From positions 1 through 62,258 of the forward strand of contig NZ_QVTC01000040.1 in the NCBI RefSeq assembly GCF_003429085.1: a stretch of DNA of 62,258 nucleotides, written 5' to 3'. This document shows positions 1-7,890 of the stretch, one piece after another (position 1 is the stretch's first letter; every line of letters begins with the position of its first letter). Under the pieces are notes generated by a model. It was not told the DNA's origin. It did not search any database and saw only the letters and a list, made by a program, of their open reading frames with translations. This stretch comes from Bacillus sp. V59.32b (lineage in GTDB: Bacteria; Bacillota; Bacilli; Bacillales; DSM-1321). Both the position numbers and the translations under genes were made by a program.

Positions 1-726
1 GATGCGGACAACGATGCTGACGCAGACGCTGATGCCGACGCGGACAATGACGCCGATGCGGACAACGATGCTGACGCAGACGCTGATGCCGACGCGGACA
101 ATGACGCCGATGCTGATGCCGATGCCGATGCGGACAATGACGCGGATTCTAATTCCGATGCCAATGCAAACAATGATGCGGATGCCAACTCTGACGCTAA
201 TGCTGACGCGGACAACGATGCCGATGCCAACTCTGACGCTAATGCCGACGCGGACAACGATGCCGATGCCAACTCTGACGCTAATGCTGACGCGGACAAC
301 GATGCCGATGCCAACTCTGACGCTAATGCCGACGCGGACAATGACGCTGATGCCAACTCTGATGCTACTGCAGATGCCGACAATGATGCAGACGCAAACT
401 CCGACTCAAACGCAGAAGCGGACAATGAAGCGAACTCTGACGCTAATGCCGATGCGAACAATGATGCCCGTGCGGATGCCAATGCTGGTGGAAACACCTT
501 TACAAACGGCCACAACACGATCATTAACTATAGCGATAACTCAAGTGCGGTATATGGCATGATGCTATCCACTCTAACAATGATGGAAATGTTCAGGGGA
601 CAGAATTCCAGAGGCAATGATGCGTTGATGTCCACTCTGACTGACATGCTTGGCTCATTGGTAGAAGGAGAAAACGATAACCGCAAGGCAATCCTTGATG
701 CTATTAAATCCCTGAAAAAAGACTAA
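1..726 (+). CDS. Asp/Ala/Asn repeat protein, C-terminal part (5' end outside window)
   Basis: Frame 1 is open from base 1 to TAA at 724-726 (241 residues, N-terminus missing). Residues 1-162 are almost only Asp, Ala, Asn and a few Ser. The first 54 bases are repeated exactly at 55-108, and a 42-base (14-residue) unit starting Asn-Ser-Asp-Ala recurs at 187, 229, 271, 313 and 355. Residues 163-241 are ordinary sequence with a hydrophobic Met-rich helix-like part and a charged end. Such acidic repeats are flexible and could bind divalent cations; that is inference. A gene with a good ribosome binding site follows 16 bases later, so the two are probably co-transcribed. I do not recognise the family. 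Placement beside spore-glycan genes suggests a spore-surface filament protein. The ATG-initiated frame +2 over the same DNA is out of register with the repeat codons and is not the gene. Confidence 0.8.
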   Translation, partial: DADNDADADADADADNDADADNDADADADADADNDADADADADADNDADSNSDANANNDADANSDANADADNDADANSDANADADNDADANSDANADADNDADANSDANADADNDADANSDATADADNDADANSDSNAEADNEANSDANADANNDARADANAGGNTFTNGHNTIINYSDNSSAVYGMMLSTLTMMEMFRGQNSRGNDALMSTLTDMLGSLVEGENDNRKAILDAIKSLKKD

Positions 727-742
727 CAATGGAGGAGGTTGT

Positions 743-1096
743 ATGGCACGAACAAACCGATCTGTCTCAAGCTGTAAAATCCCCACAAAACATTCTGAAG
801 ACAATCTGTATGTAAAAATTAAAAATAATAACCAAAGGCTAAGCAGGCAAATCACCATTAATGTTTACGATCAGGATTCGGAAACGAAAGACTTATTGCC
901 TGTATATGTAAATGATCAACTCACACATGCGGATACCTTGGAGCCCGGAGAAGAAAAACTCTATAGAATCGATGTTTCAAGCGTGGAGAAAAAAGTAACC
1001 TTTCAAATCATCCAGGAGATGGGCGGTTCAGGTGTTTCAGTAGTCAGCAAAAAAAGCAGCAAAAACCCTTCATCAGTAGAACTGCACATTAAATAG
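743..1096 (+). CDS. hypothetical protein, 117 aa
   Basis: ATG preceded by GGAGG about six bases upstream. The N-terminus is basic (ARTNRSVSSCK) and the rest alternates hydrophobic and polar residues in short strands (ITINVYDQD, KVTFQIIQE), as in a small beta-sandwich. There is no signal peptide or membrane helix. It follows the Asp-repeat gene closely and is followed by a strong terminator, so it probably ends that operon. I do not recognise the family; a spore-surface partner of the repeat protein is a guess from position. Confidence 0.7.
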   Translation: MARTNRSVSSCKIPTKHSEDNLYVKIKNNNQRLSRQITINVYDQDSETKDLLPVYVNDQLTHADTLEPGEEKLYRIDVSSVEKKVTFQIIQEMGGSGVSVVSKKSSKNPSSVELHIK

Positions 1097-1178
1097 CAAT
1101 CGTCCTATGAAAATCAATTTCTTTTGCCACGACTTCTCCTATCCAAGTTAAAAAGTCCGAAGATCTTATTCAAGTAGA

Positions 1179-1232
1179 AAGGGGCTGACGCCAAAAGTCA
1201 CTTTATGTGCCCTTTTGGTTCAGTCCCTTTTT
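1179..1232 (+). terminator. Rho-independent terminator
   Basis: Long imperfect hairpin: GGGGCTGA and CCAAAAG (1181-1197) pair with CTTTTGG and TCAGTCCC (1212-1227), then a run of T. It ends the operon of the Asp-repeat gene. Confidence 0.75.
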
Positions 1233-1377
1233 TGCATCATGCATCCAGAACCCTTTACAAGCTCCAAATCTTTATTGATCTCATTTTACCGCAAACTCAT
1301 TACGATAATTTTTATTATCTAGGATGAATGCCCGTTTTTGCAGAAATAGTTACACGTCCAATTCAGAAAGACTTTAA

Positions 1378-1386
1378 CATAATATA
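1378..1386 (+). promoter_or_regulatory. possible sigma-K -10 element
   Basis: CATAATATA fits the sigma-K -10 consensus CATANNNTA. No clear AC -35 lies 16-17 bases upstream, so only the -10 half is supported. It precedes the small operon that ends in the CgeB-like gene. The rest of 1097-1453 holds the terminator and nothing else I can identify. Confidence 0.35.
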
Positions 1387-1453
1387 GTGTAAAAGAAGCT
1401 CATGATTTTAGCATCGAGTGCTTGTGTCTTATTCTAAAAGGAGGATAGCATAA

Positions 1454-1771
1454 ATGAGCAGCGAATTTGAAGACAGCAATAATAAAAAATCTTCAAACGC
1501 TATAGCCGGCGTATGTCAGATTTTACATCAACTCGTTAAGCAAAACAGGAAACCTGAATTACTCATTGTGAACAAAAATACCCTTTCCCCTTTATCCCTT
1601 GATGGTACAGGGAATCCGACGGTGTTTAGCTTGGAGAAATATGATCCGGAAACATTCTGTTTTATTTTTTCATATGAAGACGAGATGAACGGGACCACAC
1701 CCTTTGAATCCGTAACAGGCACATATATTACAGATTGCGATTCCATTGCTGGAATAATAAAAGTCGGGTAG
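1454..1771 (+). CDS. hypothetical protein, 105 aa, first gene of a CgeB operon
   Basis: Begins with ATG behind a strong AAAAGGAGG. The first ~14 residues are hydrophilic; the remainder reads as short beta strands (ELLIVN, FCFIFSY, SIAGIIKV). It has three Cys but no signal peptide. The strand pattern and the CDSIAGII tail faintly recall the CotZ/ExsY type of small coat proteins, but the Cys pattern is missing, so I do not assign it. It heads a run of three closely packed genes ending in a CgeB-like glycosyltransferase, which resembles the cgeAB layout of B. subtilis. Confidence 0.65.
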   Translation: MSSEFEDSNNKKSSNAIAGVCQILHQLVKQNRKPELLIVNKNTLSPLSLDGTGNPTVFSLEKYDPETFCFIFSYEDEMNGTTPFESVTGTYITDCDSIAGIIKVG

Positions 1772-1778
1772 CGCACAT

Positions 1779-1985
1779 ATGCAGGTGCCTGGTAAAGAAT
1801 CTTTTCTTCATGTAAAACTGCTATCGTCCTTTAATATAAGAGAAGAATACGTCATACATGTTACAGGCTGTACCAAAGAGGAGCAGCCTTTTTCTTATGC
1901 CTCCACGTATCGTTCTTCCACAAACGTACATACAATGATCGTATCCCATTCAAATCAGCTGAGCAGAGGTCGATTGATCGTATGA
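1779..1985 (+). CDS. hypothetical protein, 68 aa
   Basis: Starts seven bases after the previous stop with no obvious ribosome binding site, so it would depend on translational coupling. An in-frame stop at 1758-1760 rules out a longer start. Its last codons overlap the start of the CgeB-like gene by four bases (ATGA), the main support for it being real. No recognised domain; the sequence is beta-like and polar. It could also be the decayed 3' part of a larger coat protein. Confidence 0.45.
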   Translation: MQVPGKESFLHVKLLSSFNIREEYVIHVTGCTKEEQPFSYASTYRSSTNVHTMIVSHSNQLSRGRLIV

Positions 1986-2953
1986 GAATATTATTTATCC
2001 CATCTGGTTATCAAAGAATTTATGATTATTTTGATCAATGTATTTTTAATGGGCTTAAAAAATTTCCGGGCATAGATGTTGATTTTTTTTCACCATTGCA
2101 TGACTTTCCTGCTCTTCAATGGAAGTGCAACCAGTTTAAGCCCGATATGGTTATAACGCTGCTGGGAGATCACCTGGCGAAGGAAACACTGAAATGGATA
2201 AAGCATCAAAGTTTCCGGTCAGTCCTCTGGCTGACTGAAGATCCGTATTATACTGACCGGTCTATTGCGAAGATCCCTTTTTTTCATACAGTTTATTCGA
2301 TTGACAGGGGTGCGGTCGACTATTATAAAAGCTTGGATTACAAGCATGTCCATCAACTTTCCCTTGGTACCGATCCAGAAATATTCGCCCCTGCACGCAG
2401 GAGGGAACATGAAACTGACGTCTGTCTTGTCGGTTATCCATATCCAGATCGGATCCGATTGATCATGCTGCTTTTAAAAGAAACACCCTTTCGGATCCAG
2501 GTCATCGGGAATAAGTGGCAAAGAAACCTGCTCCACAAAGTAAGGAACACAGACTTTGCTTTACTAAACCGCTGGGTGCCTCCACGTCAAGCAGCTTATT
2601 TCTACTCACGCGCAAAAATCGTACTTAATACACATCGTCCTTTTGACGAAAGCACAAATGAAAACAGTGCAGGCATAAAGAATAACAGCCTGAATAATCG
2701 CAGCTTCGACATCGCTGCCTGCGGTTCCTTTCAACTGACAGGATATATCAAGGATTTGCCTGATCATTTTGAAGAACAAGAGGAAATCGTGTCATTTCGT
2801 ACAGATGAAGAATTAATGGACCAGTTGCATTATTATCTTTCCAATCATCAGGAACGGCAACAAATAGCCGATAACGCAAGGAAAAAGGTCTTGGACCGGC
2901 ATACATTTCATCACCGGCTAGAAAAGATACTTTTTGGCAACACGGACGACTGA
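1982..2953 (+). CDS. cgeB: CgeB-like glycosyltransferase, 323 aa
   Basis: Resembles the CgeB family (spore maturation protein with a C-terminal glycosyltransferase group-1 domain), a GT-B enzyme expected to add sugars to the spore surface late in sporulation in the mother cell. Visible features are the N-terminal start MRILFIPSGYQR, a conserved LWLTEDPYY segment, and the C-terminal nucleotide-sugar domain with KIVLNTHRPFDES, NNRSFDIAACGSFQL and EEIVSF. Length fits the family. It overlaps the preceding small gene by four bases, has GAGG upstream inside that gene, and ends in a terminator. Donor and acceptor are unknown. The symbol is by resemblance, not proven orthology. Confidence 0.75.
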   Translation: MRILFIPSGYQRIYDYFDQCIFNGLKKFPGIDVDFFSPLHDFPALQWKCNQFKPDMVITLLGDHLAKETLKWIKHQSFRSVLWLTEDPYYTDRSIAKIPFFHTVYSIDRGAVDYYKSLDYKHVHQLSLGTDPEIFAPARRREHETDVCLVGYPYPDRIRLIMLLLKETPFRIQVIGNKWQRNLLHKVRNTDFALLNRWVPPRQAAYFYSRAKIVLNTHRPFDESTNENSAGIKNNSLNNRSFDIAACGSFQLTGYIKDLPDHFEEQEEIVSFRTDEELMDQLHYYLSNHQERQQIADNARKKVLDRHTFHHRLEKILFGNTDD

Positions 2954-2985
2954 AAAGCGTATCGGCTTCTTCAGTCTTTTTATTA
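2948..2985 (+). terminator. Rho-independent terminator after cgeB
   Basis: GACTGAA-AAGC pairs with GCTT-TTCAGTC, followed by TTTTTATTATT. The stem starts inside the stop codon region of the cgeB-like gene. Confidence 0.75.
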
Positions 2986-3071
2986 TTAATAGGCATAATA
3001 GAATCGATCGGCCAGCTTATCGTGCAACGGAAACATGCTGCCGTTAGGTGGGACAACCGTGGATATTCGTA

Positions 3072-3099
3072 ACAACCTGAAGTAAACAAGCATAAATTA
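3072..3099 (+). promoter_or_regulatory. sigma-K type promoter of cysC-sat
   Basis: AC at 3072-3073, a 17-base spacer, then CATAAATTA at 3091-3099: both halves of the sigma-K consensus (AC-N16/17-CATANNNTA). It lies about 85 bases upstream of the cysC start. It predicts late mother-cell expression of the PAPS genes rather than cysteine-regulated expression. Confidence 0.6.
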
Positions 3100-3182
3100 A
3101 TAGATATAGTAGTGATATTTACAGCAAGCATTCATGAAATGGGTGAACGCATCTAACGTTACCAAAAGAAGGAGGCATAATA

Positions 3183-3785
3183 ATGGGTCGGCATGAGCCC
3201 AATGAAAATATTGTTTGGCATAAAAATGCTGTTTCAAAGGCTGACAGGCAATTGCTCAATCAGCATAAAAGCATGATCATCTGGTTTACGGGACTATCAG
3301 GATCCGGAAAATCAACCCTTGCCAACGAATTGGAAAAAACTTTGCACAACCAGGGGGTTCGCACGTATTTATTGGATGGTGACAATCTGCGGTACGGCAT
3401 CAACAAAAACCTTGGTTTCAGTTCGGAAGACCGGAAGGAAAATATCAGGAGGATCGCCGAGGTTGGGAAATTGTTTGTCGATGCAGGAGTCGTTGTTCTT
3501 GCAGCAGCTATTTCTCCTTTTGAAACGGACAGAAAAGCGGCCAGGGACCTGTTTGAAACCGGGGAATTTATTGAGGTATACGTTAAATGCTCGATAGCTG
3601 AATGTGAAAGCCGGGATCCAAAGGGGTTATATAAAAAAGCAAGAGCAGGTGAAATCAAAAATTTTACAGGGATATCCCAGAACTATGAAGAACCGCGCAA
3701 CCCGGAAATTGTTCTTGACACGTCCAAGCAGACGTTAGACGAGACGTTGGGCCAATTGACGGCATACGTTACAAAGAGGCTTTAA
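3183..3785 (+). CDS. cysC: adenylylsulfate (APS) kinase
   Basis: Phosphorylates APS with ATP to give PAPS, the universal sulfuryl donor. The 200-residue length is typical. The P-loop GLSGSGKST is at residues 37-45, DGDNLRYG at 65-72, the phosphorylation-loop serine in AAAISPF at 111, and an [11 protein letters not shown] lid near 161-171. Start ATG lies after GAAGGAGG. It is followed 42 bases later by sat, so both PAPS steps are co-transcribed, here from a sigma-K-like promoter. No PAPS reductase, sulfite reductase or sulfate transporter gene is nearby, and four sulfotransferase genes are in the window. This points to sulfation rather than cysteine synthesis. Confidence 0.95.
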   Translation: MGRHEPNENIVWHKNAVSKADRQLLNQHKSMIIWFTGLSGSGKSTLANELEKTLHNQGVRTYLLDGDNLRYGINKNLGFSSEDRKENIRRIAEVGKLFVDAGVVVLAAAISPFETDRKAARDLFETGEFIEVYVKCSIAECESRDPKGLYKKARAGEIKNFTGISQNYEEPRNPEIVLDTSKQTLDETLGQLTAYVTKRL

Positions 3786-3827
3786 TCCAGCCATGATAAT
3801 GATGATAAACTAAGGAGCGAAGGATAT

Positions 3828-4970
3828 TTGGATACAATTCAACCACATGGAGGAATTCTGGTTAACCTAATGAATATCGGTGCTGACCATTCTTCTCTTA
3901 CCCTTCAGGCAGAACTGGACAAGATGGCTCTATCCGACCTGGAACTGATTGCAAGCGGCGCTTACAGCCCCTTATCCGGATTTCTTGGAAAGAAAGATTA
4001 TGAGTCTGTTATCTCCAAAATGAGGCTCGCTAACGGACTGATTTGGAGCATCCCCATCACACTTCCAGTTAGCGAGGAACAGGCGGCATTGCTTGAGACA
4101 GGGAAAAAAATCAAACTGGTTCACGGCGGCGTTGTTTATGGAATTCTTGATCTTCAAGAAATGCATCAGCCTGATAAACATGTTGAAGCACAGCAGGTCT
4201 ATCAGACAACCGATCCAGCACATCCGGGAGTAAGAAAGTTGTTTGACAGGCCTCCCGTCTATTTGGCAGGGCCGGTCGAACTCATTAAACGGCCTGACAA
4301 ACCCCATGCTGAATCATTTTATTTGGACCCTGCCGAAACAAGAAAAGAATTTCAAAACCGGGGCTGGCAAACAGTGGTCGGTTTCCAAACGAGAAACCCG
4401 GTTCACCGTGCCCATGAGTATATTCAAAAGTGCGCCCTGGAAATTGTTGATGGTTTGTTTCTAAACCCGTTAGTCGGAGAAACCAAATCTGATGATATCC
4501 CGGCTGACGTAAGGATGGAAAGCTACCAGGTATTACTGGATAAGTATTATCCAAGGGATCGTGTAGCATTGGCCGTATTCCCTGCCGCCATGAGGTACGC
4601 CGGCCCGAAGGAAGCGATTTTCCATGCCCTGGTGCGGAAAAATTTTGGCTGTTCCCATTTTATCGTTGGCCGGGACCATGCCGGTGTAGGAAACTATTAT
4701 GGAACATATGATGCGCAAAAAATATTCGATCATTTTTCTGCAAGTGAGCTTGGAATTACTCCATTATTTTTTGAACACAGTTTCTATTGCAAAAGCTGCG
4801 GCAACATGGCTTCCACAAAAACCTGTCCGCATGATTCGAGCGACCATCTTCTCCTGTCAGGAACCAAGGTGCGGGAAATGCTGCGAAATGGCCAGGTTCC
4901 GCCTCCGGAATTCAGCCGTCCTGAAGTCGTCGAAATCCTGATAAGAGAGACAGGAAATACTACAGAATGA
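3828..4970 (+). CDS. sat: sulfate adenylyltransferase (ATP sulfurylase)
   Basis: Makes APS from ATP and sulfate. The 380-residue length fits the monofunctional bacterial Sat family. Motifs are [11 protein letters not shown] (187-197, nucleotide-binding HxxH), [10 protein letters not shown] (216-225), GRDHAGVG (281-288) and a C-terminal zinc-type cluster CKSC...CPH (321-335). I accept the TTG start at 3828 because AAGGAG lies ten bases upstream and no good ATG is near. It is the second gene after cysC and ends at a terminator. Placing sat after cysC, away from a cys regulon, fits a dedicated PAPS supply for the nearby sulfotransferases. Confidence 0.95.
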   Translation: MDTIQPHGGILVNLMNIGADHSSLTLQAELDKMALSDLELIASGAYSPLSGFLGKKDYESVISKMRLANGLIWSIPITLPVSEEQAALLETGKKIKLVHGGVVYGILDLQEMHQPDKHVEAQQVYQTTDPAHPGVRKLFDRPPVYLAGPVELIKRPDKPHAESFYLDPAETRKEFQNRGWQTVVGFQTRNPVHRAHEYIQKCALEIVDGLFLNPLVGETKSDDIPADVRMESYQVLLDKYYPRDRVALAVFPAAMRYAGPKEAIFHALVRKNFGCSHFIVGRDHAGVGNYYGTYDAQKIFDHFSASELGITPLFFEHSFYCKSCGNMASTKTCPHDSSDHLLLSGTKVREMLRNGQVPPPEFSRPEVVEILIRETGNTTE

Positions 4971-4980
4971 ATATGTACAG

Positions 4981-5027
4981 CGCAAGCTTCGGAGGGATGA
5001 ATCCTTCAATTGCTTGCGTTTTTTTAT
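4981..5027 (+). terminator. Rho-independent terminator after sat
   Basis: CGCAAGC (4981-4987) pairs with GCTTGCG (5012-5018), with a smaller inner GAGGGAT/ATCCTTC pair, then eight T. Confidence 0.85.
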
Positions 5028-5046
5028 ATCGATTAATGCCGGGAAT

Positions 5047-5083
5047 ACAAAAAGGCGGTCGTTATGTATTTAACTTCCGCCTT
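5047..5083 (-). terminator. terminator of the Lys/Glu-rich gene
   Basis: Read on the minus strand, AAGGCGG and CCGCCTT form a stem around an 18-base loop followed by TTTTTG. A second inverted repeat AGTAAAATA/TATTTTACT lies at 5086-5117, between it and the gene. Confidence 0.65.
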
Positions 5084-5126
5084 CCAGTAAAATAGCGTTA
5101 TTCATTGTTATTTTACTCGCGATGAT

Positions 5127-5426
5127 TTACTTTTTCTTTTTCTTTTTTTTCTTTCCTTTTTTCTTTTTGTTCTTCTTTTTTTCTTGTTCTTGCTCTGCTT
5201 CTTCCTCTTCTTCCTCTTCTTCTTCCTCTTCTTCTTCCTCTTCTTCATCTTGCTCTTCTTCCTCTTGCTCTTCCTGCTCTTTTTCTTCCTCTTTTTCTTC
5301 CTTCTTTTCTTTTCTTTCTTTTTTCTTTTCTTCTCTTTCCCTTCTTGCTTCTTCCCTTTTTTCGTGTCTTTCCTTTTTCTCTTCTTCACGCTTCTCGCGC
5401 TTTTCTTGCTTATCTTCGTTTGCCAT
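5127..5426 (-). CDS. highly charged Lys/Glu/Arg protein, 99 aa
   Basis: Begins MANEDKQEKREKREEEKK behind a good AAGGGGGA. Nearly every residue is Lys, Glu or Arg, with some Gln and Asp: a mixed K/E/R half, then an almost pure Glu stretch (around residues 59-76), then a nearly all-Lys tail with KNKKKKGKKKK. There is no hydrophobic core. It would be disordered or a single alpha helix and could bridge acidic and basic partners. I chose this frame because only it has a ribosome binding site; two overlapping frames give Lys/Arg-only or Ser/Phe-rich products and are shadows. Role unknown. DNA 5427-5681 upstream holds no gene I can support. Confidence 0.6.
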   Translation of the reverse strand: MANEDKQEKREKREEEKKERHEKREEARREREEKKKERKEKKEEKEEEKEQEEQEEEEQDEEEEEEEEEEEEEEEEAEQEQEKKKNKKKKGKKKKKKKK

Positions 5427-5681
5427 GCATCAATCCCCCTTTCATTGTTTGATAACATAATATATTCAAAAATGAAATGAAGGATTGTACTTTGATGGAA
5501 ATTGATAAAAATTTTTATTTAATGACCCGCCTGGAATTAGGATAAATCCACTGGTATGATACAGTGAAGCTACCGAGGAAGCCGGGAAAGCGTTTAACTT
5601 AGCCGCACGGCTTCTCTATCGCTTTAACAGGCCATTTTCGGTTTTGCACAAACTGAGTTCACTCAGACTGATGTCTGCCTT

Positions 5682-6482
5682 TTAAGCTTGCATGCTGAAG
5701 CCAAACACCCCCAGCTGATGCTGATCATTATGAAAATCCGAGCCCCCCGTCATGATTAATCCAAATTGTCCGGCGAGAGCCTCGTAACGTTTGTTATCTG
5801 CTTTATTCTGCTTTCGGTGCCATACCTCAATTCCATCGAATGGGAACTGCAATAGCTTCAACACCAGCTTATCGTCTCCTAAGAGCACCGGATGCGCCAA
5901 TACAGCGATTCCACCGGCTTCTTTGATTAACTGAATCCCTTCTTCCGGTGTAATGACCATTTTATCGACTGCACAAGGTCTTCCATCTGCCAGATAAAGG
6001 TCAAATACCATTTGGGAATCCTTTACATACCCCTTTTCAACGACCGCTTTGGCGATATGAGGCCTGGAAATGACATCACCCTGGCTGTATTTATTCACAT
6101 CATCTAATGATATCGGCATACCTAAATCCGTAAATTTTTTGATAATCCGTGTTGCGCGATCTTCCCTTTCGCTTCGCATTTCTTTAAGAATCTGTTCCAA
6201 TTTGGCAGTTGAAGCAAGATTGTATCCGAGAATATCAACGGTTTTTCCTCTGAATTTCGTGCTTAATTCAATGCCTCTAATGACATTAATTCCAAGCTTT
6301 TTTCCCGTGTCGAGTGCCGCTTCAAGTCCCGCCATCGTGTCGTGGTCTGTTATCGCAATCGTTTGCAGGCCGGCATCATATGCCTTTTCCACAACGTCCT
6401 CAGGAGTATAATCGCCGTCAGAGGCGGTCGTATGCATATGCAAATCAAATTTTCCATCTTGCACTATTTTTTTAAAATCCAT
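5682..6482 (-). CDS. PHP-domain phosphoesterase (TrpH/YciV type), possible PAP phosphatase
   Basis: 266 residues with the full metal-ligand set of the PHP family: HMHTTASDG (H15, H17, D22), ITDHDT (D46, H47, D48), E72, SRPH (H142), LAHP (H197) and GGSDFH (D249, H251). The start ATG follows AAAGGAG. Characterised TrpH/YciV-group members hydrolyse 3',5'-nucleoside bisphosphates such as pAp, or act as 5'-3' RNases. pAp is what sulfotransferases leave from PAPS. The gene lies between the PAPS-making genes and the sulfotransferase operon, so recycling of pAp is a plausible local job; that is inference. It has its own transcription unit, since a terminator separates it from the upstream operon. Confidence 0.85.
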   Translation of the reverse strand: MDFKKIVQDGKFDLHMHTTASDGDYTPEDVVEKAYDAGLQTIAITDHDTMAGLEAALDTGKKLGINVIRGIELSTKFRGKTVDILGYNLASTAKLEQILKEMRSEREDRATRIIKKFTDLGMPISLDDVNKYSQGDVISRPHIAKAVVEKGYVKDSQMVFDLYLADGRPCAVDKMVITPEEGIQLIKEAGGIAVLAHPVLLGDDKLVLKLLQFPFDGIEVWHRKQNKADNKRYEALAGQFGLIMTGGSDFHNDQHQLGVFGFSMQA

Positions 6483-6521
6483 CCGTTAAAGCTCCTTTCC
6501 TGATCGTGCTTTATTTAGTTT

Positions 6522-6553
6522 AAAAAGGCTGCCGGAGCCAGCCCGGCAGCCTT
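6522..6553 (-). terminator. terminator of the sulfotransferase/glycosyltransferase operon
   Basis: Strong minus-strand hairpin AAGGCTGCCGG/CCGGCAGCCTT followed by TTTTTAAAC, directly after the CgeD-like gene. Confidence 0.85.
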
Positions 6554-6554
6554 G

Positions 6555-7856
6555 CTATTTATTTTTATCCCTTTTCCAAATGAACGGCTCTCCCTGCCTG
6601 AAAGCAGAAAATAGCGGATCGTCGATTTTCACGGCCCGTTTAATCGAGAAGCCAAGCCGGCAACGAACGTTTCGATCAATGCGATGGAGGCAATTGTTAA
6701 AACTAAGATAAAACGCTGAGCCATGGATAAAAAGGATTCTGTCAGGCAGCATCATGTCAGTTGAAAGATAAGAAGCTATCGGGCTGCCATCCCGGAACTG
6801 GCTTAATAAAGAATCCGGGACAAAGATTTGTTGAATCGCAGAAAATTTAAATCTATGAAAAGCAGCTTTATTCAATATGAGCCTTTTCTCGTTGTTTTGT
6901 ATATAGTAAGTGTCAGCTTTTTTTTTTGATCTGACCAGCCGTAAATTTGGAAACAGGCTGGCGTTGCTGAAAACTTCCTGGTCGATGGCAGTTCCCTCAT
7001 TGTACTTAAACAGGAGCGGATCATGTACATCAATTCGTTTCTGTAAATTCAATTTTAATGCCCTGCACGTTGCATCGTCAATTTTCCTTCGCTGTTGATT
7101 ATCGATTAAAAAAGTCACGCCTATTGTACTCTTAATTAACGTACCGTCAGGAAGGGTTTCTGGCAGAAAGGCATTCAGCGATTGGAATGAATGAGGCCCT
7201 TTAATACTTATGTCCAAGACTTTATCGATCGGGTGAAAACATTGAAATTCGTTTAATCGCTTCCAAAAGGCCGCATCGCCATCATGCCAGCAGTCTGGAT
7301 GGTCATCCCAGTAGCTTCCGTACTTGTTGTAGACAATTTCAGCATTTGTTTTGCGGTGCATAACGGAACAATGATCAACGAGTTTGGCTGCCTCGCATAA
7401 AATGCCTCTGGTGTCGCGTGTATATTCCGAAATTACATGAAGGAACCGGTTAACGTGCTTTACCTTTTGTTTGGAGTAAACAATATCAATGTCAGGATTC
7501 CGTTCTAAATAGTTCACCATTGTTTCCAAGCGGTCTGGCAAATAAATCGTATCATCGGTTAAATAACAAAGATATGCTCCCTTTGCCATCGGAATGGCTT
7601 CGTTTATTAAGGTCGCATATCTTGTCGTCTTGCAGCGGTCTTCCTCTGCAACATGGCTATTGTGATAAACAATTCTTGAATCGGATAAAAATGGCTGGAT
7701 CGCTGCTTTAGTTTCTTGGTTGGAACCATCATCCATAATATATAGTTCCCAATTGTCATAAGACTGGTCAAGAACACTTTGGATCGCCCAGCCGACCGTA
7801 TCCGGTTTATTATAACTTGTCATGATGATCGATACCATAGGTGTAATGACGGCCAC
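6555..7856 (-). CDS. cgeD: CgeD-like family 2 glycosyltransferase with three C-terminal repeats
   Basis: 433 residues. Residues 7-220 form a GT-A fold GT2 domain: VSIIMTSYNKPDTV (8-21), MDDGSN (41-46), TDD at 100-102 as the metal/nucleotide motif, and DHCSVMHRK (161-169), as in CgeD of B. subtilis. The tail is three repeats of about 55 residues (roughly 237-291, 305-360, 370-426). Each has a Y/F-I/L-x-N strand pair, then D-x-L-(L/F)-x-x-(Y/F), then a closing G-(T/S/E)-(A/P)-(I/F). The start is either GTG at 7856 or an internal ATG at residue 7. It is last in the operon with the sulfotransferases. Likely role is transfer of a sugar to the spore surface; the symbol is by resemblance. Confidence 0.75.
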   Translation of the reverse strand: MAVITPMVSIIMTSYNKPDTVGWAIQSVLDQSYDNWELYIMDDGSNQETKAAIQPFLSDSRIVYHNSHVAEEDRCKTTRYATLINEAIPMAKGAYLCYLTDDTIYLPDRLETMVNYLERNPDIDIVYSKQKVKHVNRFLHVISEYTRDTRGILCEAAKLVDHCSVMHRKTNAEIVYNKYGSYWDDHPDCWHDGDAAFWKRLNEFQCFHPIDKVLDISIKGPHSFQSLNAFLPETLPDGTLIKSTIGVTFLIDNQQRRKIDDATCRALKLNLQKRIDVHDPLLFKYNEGTAIDQEVFSNASLFPNLRLVRSKKKADTYYIQNNEKRLILNKAAFHRFKFSAIQQIFVPDSLLSQFRDGSPIASYLSTDMMLPDRILFIHGSAFYLSFNNCLHRIDRNVRCRLGFSIKRAVKIDDPLFSAFRQGEPFIWKRDKNK

Positions 7857-7890
7857 CTTCTTTCAGGCAACAGTGTGCATTCTTTATCAA

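Noticed and set aside
1-420. Regular direct repeats suggesting a CRISPR or satellite array
   Set aside because: No unique spacers, the units are multiples of three and encode a continuous protein repeat.
2-562. Long ATG-initiated frame rich in Met, Thr and Pro
   Set aside because: It is frame +2 of the Asp/Ala/Asn repeat; the repeat codons and the unique C-terminus are in frame 1, which runs to the stop before the next ribosome binding site.
5108-5480. Four other open frames over the Lys/Glu gene (Ser/Phe-rich on plus, Lys/Arg-rich on minus)
   Set aside because: Low-complexity purine tracts keep all frames open; only the frame starting at 5426 has a proper ribosome binding site.
5571-5640. 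Possible structured RNA upstream of or beyond the PHP gene
   Set aside because: There are short inverted pairs such as AGCCG/CGGCT, but no known riboswitch or T-box consensus and no clear T run.
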